Assembly (NCBI GenBank): GCA_905187815.1
Contig: CAJJJM010000020.1
Coordinates: forward strand, 1-19,856
Reading direction: 5' to 3'
Origin: an uncultured Methanomassiliicoccaceae archaeon
GTDB lineage: Archaea; Thermoplasmatota; Thermoplasmata; Methanomassiliicoccales; Methanomethylophilaceae
DNA length: 19,856 nucleotides
The stretch's first letter is position 1; each line of letters opens with the position of its first letter. Under the pieces are notes generated by a model. The model searched no databases and was not told the origin of the DNA. It saw only the letters and a list, made by a program, of their open reading frames with translations. Made by a program: the position numbers and the translations under genes. Of this stretch, positions 15,114-19,856 are shown piece by piece.

Positions 15114-16264
15114 CGGTTCATCCCCCTCTCGATAAGAGGTTTGACCCTGCTCTCGGAGGGCATCTGGAGCCACGGCTCGTTCAGCAGGAACTCGCCGTGC
15201 TCGATCCAGTCCTTCAGGGTGTTGGCCACCTTCCTGGCGCCGGAGTACGAGGACATGGACGATGTCCTGATGGTCCTGCCCTGGTACTCGATGGATCCGG
15301 AGCGGAGCTGCTCGTAGTTGTACCTCTGCATGCAGGGCCTGGCGGACGGGAGGCTGTAGTCGACCATCTCGGCATAGATCTGGTCGTCAGAGATGGCGCA
15401 CCTCTGCATGATGTCCGCGTTCAGTATCGGGATCGGCACCCCGATTCCTATCGCGAGGGAGATGCCGTATCCGGTGATGTCGAGGCCCCTGACGAACCTG
15501 CGGTCCATCTGCTTCATGTCTCCGCACACCGCGAGCGTCCTGGCCCCCTTGACCGGGACCCCGTTGACCTCCTCGGGCGTGGTGTTGAACTGCGTCCCCT
15601 GCCAGGACACGTAACCTACGCCTCCGGCCAGGAATATCCTGGTGCCCATGCCTATGGTGTCCATGTGCGGGTCGTTCATGAGGGGTGAGAGTGTTCCCGC
15701 GGAGCTGTAGGTGGCGTTCTTCATCCTGGGGAGCAGCTTCCCCATGTACGTGTAGATGGTCCTGTTGGACGTGTTGGTGGCGACACTGTAGTTCTGGTAC
15801 ATGTTGCGGGGGTTGTACAGGTACGCCTCGTTCACGTCGTCCAGCGAGACGTACGTGTCGATGCTCTTCCTGACGTAGCAGTCCGTGCCAGGCCCCCAGG
15901 CCTGCAGACGGACCTTCTTCCCCGCGATGAGGTCCTCGATCACGTGGGCGCCGCCGTAGCCGGTGCCGGGCGGGTCGATGAGCGAGGTTGCACCGATGTA
16001 GGTGTCGACGGCCGCGAGGCCTCCGTAGGCCTCCACGCCGTTCAGCCTGATGTTCGTCATCCTGATCGGCGGGTCGGAGTGACCGAAGTTTATGAACGCG
16101 CCGGAGGAGCACATCGCTCCGAACGTCCCTGTCGTGACGACATCCACTTCCTCGGCAGCCTTCTCGGCGCCTTTCTTCCTGACCAGGTCCACGACCTCCT
16201 CGGCCGTCAGCACGACGGCCTCGCCGGAGCGGATCCTCTCGTTGATCTCAGCGTACGTTTTCAT
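15107..16264 (-). CDS. DUF39/COG1900 L-aspartate semialdehyde sulfurtransferase (MA1821-like)
   Basis: The protein has 385 residues. It opens with 'KTYAEINERIRSGEAVVLTAEE', then 'VVTTGTFGAMCSSGAFINFGH' in parts, with conserved C52, and 'AWGPGTDCYVRKS' with C129. Their 77-residue spacing matches the pair of functional cysteines recalled for MA1821 (C54, C131). It is thought to make homocysteine from aspartate semialdehyde and sulfide via a protein persulfide, an alternative to O-acetylhomoserine sulfhydrylases. It lacks the C-terminal CBS domains found in some relatives. It is the first gene of the operon, with a GAGGGG ribosome site before ATG 16264. Its stop is TAG, the only TAG stop among the genes here. 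Read-through would add 16 residues to a TGA. Confidence 0.9.
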   Translation of the reverse strand: MKTYAEINERIRSGEAVVLTAEEVVDLVRKKGAEKAAEEVDVVTTGTFGAMCSSGAFINFGHSDPPIRMTNIRLNGVEAYGGLAAVDTYIGATSLIDPPGTGYGGAHVIEDLIAGKKVRLQAWGPGTDCYVRKSIDTYVSLDDVNEAYLYNPRNMYQNYSVATNTSNRTIYTYMGKLLPRMKNATYSSAGTLSPLMNDPHMDTIGMGTRIFLAGGVGYVSWQGTQFNTTPEEVNGVPVKGARTLAVCGDMKQMDRRFVRGLDITGYGISLAIGIGVPIPILNADIMQRCAISDDQIYAEMVDYSLPSARPCMQRYNYEQLRSGSIEYQGRTIRTSSMSSYSGARKVANTLKDWIEHGEFLLNEPWLQMPSESRVKPLIERGMNRW

Positions 16265-16279
16265 CAGACTATCCCCTCT

Positions 16280-16297
16280 GACAGAGCTGGCTCTGTC
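16280..16297. promoter_or_regulatory. Palindrome in the leader of the homocysteine operon
   Basis: GACAGAGC (16280-16287) and GCTCTGTC (16290-16297) form a perfect 8-bp inverted repeat with a two-base centre. It lies just upstream of the GAGGGG ribosome site (about 16273-16278) of the DUF39 gene. A symmetric DNA operator is more likely than an RNA hairpin because the loop would be very tight. Confidence 0.55.
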
Positions 16298-16312
16298 GAA
16301 CGACGTGAACTG

Positions 16313-16320
16313 TAATTATT
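16313..16320 (-). promoter_or_regulatory. Possible TATA box of the homocysteine operon
   Basis: AATAATTA on the minus strand, in an AT-rich patch, lies about 50 bases upstream of ATG 16264. It would place the transcript start near 16292, inside the palindrome, which suits a repressor site. A second AT-rich candidate lies at about 16324-16334. Confidence 0.4.
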
Positions 16321-16340
16321 CGTAGATAATAGTTAGTCCC

Positions 16341-16362
16341 AAAAATATTCTGATACGAATAT
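16341..16362 (-). terminator. Hairpin plus T run after the phosphatase gene
   Basis: On the minus strand ATATTC (16362-16357) pairs with GAATAT (16350-16345) around a six-base loop and runs directly into TTTTT (16345-16341). It lies about 20 bases after the phosphatase stop and before the homocysteine operon promoter, so it probably separates the two transcription units. Confidence 0.6.
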
Positions 16363-16382
16363 CCGGGACATCCGAAGACGGG

Positions 16383-17159
16383 TCAGCGGGACAGGATCAC
16401 GGGCGCGAGCCTCTCCACCGCCTCGTCGAGGACGCTCTCCGACGAGCAAAGTATGAGCAGGCGGTGGTCGCGGGTCAGGTCGCGGTCGAACACGGCCCCG
16501 GCCTTCACGGCCAGGTACATACCCGGGAGATAGTCCCACTTCTTGTTGAGGAACCTTATGTGGACGTCGGTGCGTCCGCATGCGAGGTACGAGTAGTCTA
16601 CGCAGGAGGCCCCGAACATCTTGAAGCGGCCGACGTCGTCGTAGCACCTGCTCATGAGGTTTGCCTGCCCGACCCTGTACTCCACCGCCCTGCGGCTGAA
16701 GTCCCCGGTCGACAGGAGGCACTCCCTGAGCGGGCGCGGTCCGGCGGTCCTCATGGGCCTGCCGTTGAGGAACGCGCCATCCTCGGTGGCCACGAACATC
16801 TCGTCGAAGACCGGCAGGTAGACGCATGCCATCCTGGGTGCCCCGTCCACGAGGAACGCGGCCTGCATGCCGAAGAACGGGATGCCGCGGGTGTAGTTCA
16901 TGGTCCCGTCTATCGGGTCGAGGACCCAGCACCTCTCGCCCTCCATGGCGTCCGGGTGCGTCTCCTCGGAGATCACGGAGTCCTCCGGGAACTCCTCGGC
17001 GATCCTGGACAGGACGAACTCCTCGGTCCTCACATCCGAGTCGGTGACCACGTCGTACACGCCCAGGGCGGTGTCCTTGGTCTCCGCGGTGCGGTCACCT
17101 CCGAGGACGATGGGCACGGCCTCCCTGAACACCCTCTGGATGAAATCCGCCTCGCGCAT
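16383..17159 (-). CDS. Inositol monophosphatase / fructose-1,6-bisphosphatase-family phosphatase
   Basis: The protein has 258 residues. The metal-binding motifs of the Mg2+-dependent, Li+-sensitive phosphatase superfamily are all present: 'ISEE' (63-66), 'WVLDPIDGTMNY' with DPIDGT at 81-86, and 'WDYLPGMYLAVKAGAV' with W208-D209. It would remove phosphate from inositol-1-phosphate (archaeal lipid head groups or solutes), from fructose-1,6-bisphosphate, or from related small phosphates such as PAP. The sequence alone does not decide which. It starts four bases after the ligase stop and is the last gene of the Sel1-Sel1-ligase unit. A hairpin with T run follows. The stop is TGA. Confidence 0.9.
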   Translation of the reverse strand: MREADFIQRVFREAVPIVLGGDRTAETKDTALGVYDVVTDSDVRTEEFVLSRIAEEFPEDSVISEETHPDAMEGERCWVLDPIDGTMNYTRGIPFFGMQAAFLVDGAPRMACVYLPVFDEMFVATEDGAFLNGRPMRTAGPRPLRECLLSTGDFSRRAVEYRVGQANLMSRCYDDVGRFKMFGASCVDYSYLACGRTDVHIRFLNKKWDYLPGMYLAVKAGAVFDRDLTRDHRLLILCSSESVLDEAVERLAPVILSR

Positions 17160-17163
17160 GCTA

Positions 17164-18399
17164 TCAGTACCTGTTGTCGAAGATCCTGTTGGTCTTCTTC
17201 TCGCTCCTCGGGAGGTAGCCGACGTTCACCGCCATGGGTTTCACGGTAATGTTCATCTTGGACTTGATATTCTCCACCAGCTCCCTCTCCATCGCGGGAC
17301 GCTCGGATTCGGGGCGGTCCGTCTCGAAGTAGACGGTGACCTGGTCCTTGCCCATGAGGTGGTCGATCATGACCTGGTACTCGCTGGTGGCCCCGTCGAT
17401 GGTGGAGAGCACCTCGTCGAACTGGGCGGGGAACATGTTGACCCCCTTCACCTTGATCATGTCGTCCGTGCGGCCGACGATGATGTCGATCCTCGGGAAC
17501 CTGGAGCCGCACGGGCACTCGCCCGGGATGATGCGGGTCATGTCGTGGGTGCGGTACCTTATCAGAGGAGCCCCCTCCTTCCTGAGGGTCGTGATAACGA
17601 GCTCCCCGACGGTCCCGTCCGGAACGGTCTCGCCGGTCTTGGGGTCGATGATCTCGAAGTAGAGGTAGTCGTCCCACATGTGGATGCCGTTGCGGTAGTC
17701 GCAGCTGATCCCTATCCCGGGGCCGTAGATCTCGGTCAGGCCGTAGATGTCGTAGAACTCGACGCCCAGATCCGAAGCGATCTCGTTGCGCATCTTCTCG
17801 CCCCAGCGCTCGGACCCGATGACACCCTTCCTCAGGGCCAGCCTGTCCTTGATGCCGCGCTTCTTGATCTCCTCGGCCAGGAGGAGGGCGTAGGACGACG
17901 TGGCGCAGAGCACCGTCGACTGGAGGTCCTCCATCATGCGGATCTGCTTGTCCGTGTTGCCGGGCCCCATGGGCACCGCCATGGCCCCCAGCCTCTCGCA
18001 TCCGGCCTGGAACCCTATCCCGGCGGTCCAGAGCCCGTATCCGGGCGTGATCTGGATGCGGTCCTTCTCGGTGATCCCCGCCATGCGGTAGCACCTCTCG
18101 AACATGACCGCCCAGTCCTCGACGTCCTTCTTGGTGTACGGGATCACCACGGGCGTACCGGTGGTGCCGGAGGACGAGTGGATCCTGACGATATCCCTCT
18201 CCGGGACGGCGGCGAGCCCCAGCGGGTACGCCTCCCTGAGGTCCCCCTTGTCGGTGAATGGGAGGGTCTCGAAGTCCTCCTGCGTCCTGATGGCCGACAT
18301 GTCGATGTCCTTGAACTTCTCGGCGTAGAACGGGCTGCGGTTCTTGATCTCCGACAGCAGCTCCAGGATCACTTCCTTCTGGTACTCGTTCATCCTCAT
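17164..18399 (-). CDS. paaK: Phenylacetate-CoA ligase-family AMP-forming acyl-CoA ligase
   Basis: The protein has 411 residues, a little short of the ~430 typical for PaaK. Adenylation motifs are 'SSSGTTGTPVVIPYT' (75-89) and 'FYDIYGLTEIYGPGIG' (215-230). The C-terminal domain has 'GRTDDMIKVKGVNMFPAQFDEVL' in parts and a final 'KKTNRIFDNRY' with a likely catalytic lysine. It activates an aryl or other carboxylic acid with ATP and CoA. Archaeal copies are often linked to aromatic amino acid keto-acid metabolism, but nothing adjacent confirms a substrate. The start is ATG 18399, which overlaps the upstream TGA (ATGA) and has GGAGGGG eight bases before it. ATG 18393 is the alternative. Confidence 0.9.
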   Translation of the reverse strand: MRMNEYQKEVILELLSEIKNRSPFYAEKFKDIDMSAIRTQEDFETLPFTDKGDLREAYPLGLAAVPERDIVRIHSSSGTTGTPVVIPYTKKDVEDWAVMFERCYRMAGITEKDRIQITPGYGLWTAGIGFQAGCERLGAMAVPMGPGNTDKQIRMMEDLQSTVLCATSSYALLLAEEIKKRGIKDRLALRKGVIGSERWGEKMRNEIASDLGVEFYDIYGLTEIYGPGIGISCDYRNGIHMWDDYLYFEIIDPKTGETVPDGTVGELVITTLRKEGAPLIRYRTHDMTRIIPGECPCGSRFPRIDIIVGRTDDMIKVKGVNMFPAQFDEVLSTIDGATSEYQVMIDHLMGKDQVTVYFETDRPESERPAMERELVENIKSKMNITVKPMAVNVGYLPRSEKKTNRIFDNRY

Positions 18400-19124
18400 C
18401 CTTTCATCCCCTCCAGCAGTGCCTTGGCTTCCTCGCTCCCGCGGGCCGCCGCCTTGGTCAGCCACTTGCGGGCGTTGTTGTCGCTGCGGACCATCCCCTC
18501 TCCTGTGAGGGACATCTTGCCCAGGGCGCACATCGCGTCCTCCGAGCCCATGTCCGCGGCCTTGATCATGAATTTAGACGCCTTTGCGGGATCCTTCGGG
18601 ACGCCGTCCCCCTCCAGGTACATCATCCCGAGCCTGTACCCCGCCTTGGGGTAGCCTCCCTCGAGGCACTTCCCGAAGGTCTCGGCGGCCTTCGCGGGGT
18701 CCCTTTCGACTCCGCGGCCCTCGAGCTGCATCACGCCGACCCTGTAGAGGCCCATGATGCTCCCGGCCTCGGCGGCCTTCGAGTACCACTCGTAACCCTT
18801 CTCCCAGTCCTGCTCGATGCCCTCGACGTCGGTGTACATGAATCCGAGGTTGAACATGGCGCGGGCGTATCCCAGCTCGGCGGACCTGCAGTAGAGCTCC
18901 ATGGCCTTCTCGAAGTCGGCCCTGACCCCCGCGCCGTGGACGCGCATGTAGCCGAGGTTGCACATGGCCTCGGCGTTTCCCTGGTCCGCGGCGAGGCCGA
19001 ACCATCTCGCGGCCTCCCTGCGGTCCTGGAGGACGCCCTCCCCCTTGAAGAACAGATACCCCATGGCGACCTGGGCGTCCGGGTCGCCGTTCTGGGCGGC
19101 TTTGAGAACGGTTTCGAAGGACAT
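18396..19124 (-). CDS. Sel1-repeat (TPR-like) protein
   Basis: The protein has 242 residues, made almost wholly of about six Sel1-like repeats of 36 residues. Examples are 'AQVAMGYLFFKGEGVLQDR', 'AMCNLGYMRVHGAGVRAD', 'AMFNLGFMYTDVEGIEQDW' and 'AGYRLGMMYLEGDGVPKD', each followed by 'AxKWxxKAAxxG'-type helices. Such solenoids act as protein-binding scaffolds. No signal peptide or membrane segment is seen, so it is probably cytoplasmic. The start is ATG 19124 with GGAG upstream, one base after the TGA of a second Sel1 gene. Longer in-frame starts would run back into that gene. The end overlaps the ligase start. Confidence 0.9.
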   Translation of the reverse strand: MSFETVLKAAQNGDPDAQVAMGYLFFKGEGVLQDRREAARWFGLAADQGNAEAMCNLGYMRVHGAGVRADFEKAMELYCRSAELGYARAMFNLGFMYTDVEGIEQDWEKGYEWYSKAAEAGSIMGLYRVGVMQLEGRGVERDPAKAAETFGKCLEGGYPKAGYRLGMMYLEGDGVPKDPAKASKFMIKAADMGSEDAMCALGKMSLTGEGMVRSDNNARKWLTKAAARGSEEAKALLEGMKG

Positions 19125-19125
19125 G

Positions 19126-19856
19126 TCATCTCCTCGAATGCGTCCTGCGGACATAAAGCTCGGGATGCTCCACGTACTTCCCGAGGTAGTAGAACGCCGC
19201 CAGGAAGCCGTTGTGGGCCGCGTCGGAGTAGAGCTTGACGATCTGCGAGTCGTCCGACGGGATCACCCCGTTCTCGTACGCCGTGGCCAGGTAGAACTGC
19301 GCATCGGCGGATCCGGCGTCGGCTGCGCGTGAGAGAAGCCTTAGGGCCAGCGCGTCGTCCCTCCTGACGGCGAGTCCCTGGTGGTGCATCATGGCGACGG
19401 CGAACATGGCTTCGGGGCTCCCGAGGTCGGCGGCCATCTGGTAGTAATCCATGGCGCCCCTCTCGTCGCCCTCCTCGAACAGCGAGTCCGCGGCGATCAT
19501 CGCCGTGTTGATCTTGTCCAGCTCGGCCTGCGATGCCGTGTTCATCAGCTTGGCCTGGCGCATCTCGTAGGACTCCTGCGGCTGCCCGTCAAGCGTCTCC
19601 AGGACGGACCTCCAGCACAGGACGCACTTCTCGTGCCCCATGTCCACGCCGTACTTGTACCACCTGGCGGCCTCGACCAGGTCCCTCTCCATGCGGCCCA
19701 TCCCGAACTCGTAGTTCAGACCGACCAGGAGGAACATCTCCCCGTCGCCGGAAATGGCGGCGGACGAGAACCACGACTCGGCCTCCGCCTTGGACTTCTC
19801 CACTCCGCGACCGTGCTGGAGCATGTAGCCGACGGCGAACTTCGCCATCGGGTTCC
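19126..19856 (-). CDS. Second Sel1-repeat protein (N-terminus outside window)
   Basis: The last 242 residues are visible; the frame is open to the right edge, so the true start is not seen. Sel1 repeats include 'AKFAVGYMLQHGRGVEKSK', 'MFLLVGLNYEFGMGRMERD', 'AMFAVAMMHHQGLAVRRDD' and 'AQFYLATAYENGVIPSDD'. They are less regular than in its neighbour and are interrupted by a linker of about 50 residues around 'LDGQPQESYEMRQAKL'. It is probably a paralogue of the next gene, arisen by tandem duplication. It ends in a basic tail (RRTHSRR) and TGA, one base before the next ATG. Its partner proteins are unknown. Confidence 0.88.
   Translation of the reverse strand, partial: NPMAKFAVGYMLQHGRGVEKSKAEAESWFSSAAISGDGEMFLLVGLNYEFGMGRMERDLVEAARWYKYGVDMGHEKCVLCWRSVLETLDGQPQESYEMRQAKLMNTASQAELDKINTAMIAADSLFEEGDERGAMDYYQMAADLGSPEAMFAVAMMHHQGLAVRRDDALALRLLSRAADAGSADAQFYLATAYENGVIPSDDSQIVKLYSDAAHNGFLAAFYYLGKYVEHPELYVRRTHSRR

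Noticed and set aside
1..19856. CRISPR arrays, rRNA or tRNA genes
   Set aside because: I saw no regularly spaced repeats, no tRNA TPsiC-arm pattern in a foldable context and no rRNA-like conserved stretch on either strand.

Overview
The window looks like a chromosomal segment of a high-GC, host- or sediment-associated methanogen, most likely of the order Methanomassiliicoccales (Thermoplasmata). This is inferred from gene content, since no rRNA or tRNA is visible. The supporting genes are an Orc1/Cdc6 initiator, an archaeal RFC small subunit, an NcsA/TtuA-type tRNA thiolase, the three-gene homocysteine (sulfide assimilation) set typical of methanogens, and a threonine/valine-rich surface protein with a C-terminal membrane anchor. 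Almost every gene ends in TGA. TAG is nearly absent as a stop, which matters because Methanomassiliicoccales can read TAG as pyrrolysine.

Positions 1-1344 are core genes: the 3' end of cysteinyl-tRNA synthetase overlaps a radical SAM protein related to biotin/lipoyl synthases. Positions 1345-6884 form a lower-GC, scrambled accessory island. It holds the two ends of a decayed AAA-ATPase-like gene and an IS1634/IS4-type transposase with two frameshifts. The transposase runs in frame into a large surface protein that has lost its N-terminus. Further on are a small membrane-tail protein whose reading frame is crossed by one in-frame TAG, and a frameshifted gene remnant.

Positions 6885-10960, on the minus strand, form a compact run: Nif3-like protein, Orc1/Cdc6, NcsA/TtuA and an AbiH-family protein. 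Cdc6 lacks its expected stop by one base in a G run, suggesting a sequencing indel or a recent mutation. Positions 11010-12902 hold a drug-efflux MFS transporter and an overlapping MarR regulator, with a clear palindromic operator over the TATA box. The RFC small subunit is transcribed the other way from the same intergenic region.

Positions 13996-16264, on the minus strand, are the homocysteine operon: DUF39/COG1900 sulfurtransferase, then NIL-ferredoxin, then UPF0280/COG2122. The genes overlap by a few bases and are preceded by a palindrome next to the ribosome binding site. Positions 16383-19856, on the minus strand, are one tightly packed transcription unit: two Sel1-repeat proteins, a phenylacetate-CoA ligase-family AMP-forming ligase and an inositol monophosphatase-family enzyme.

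The observations most worth following are the TAG-crossed gene (candidate pyrrolysine protein), the transposase/adhesin fusion with a hairpin over its start codon, the AbiH-tRNA thiolase pairing, the MarR operator, and the palindrome controlling the homocysteine operon.
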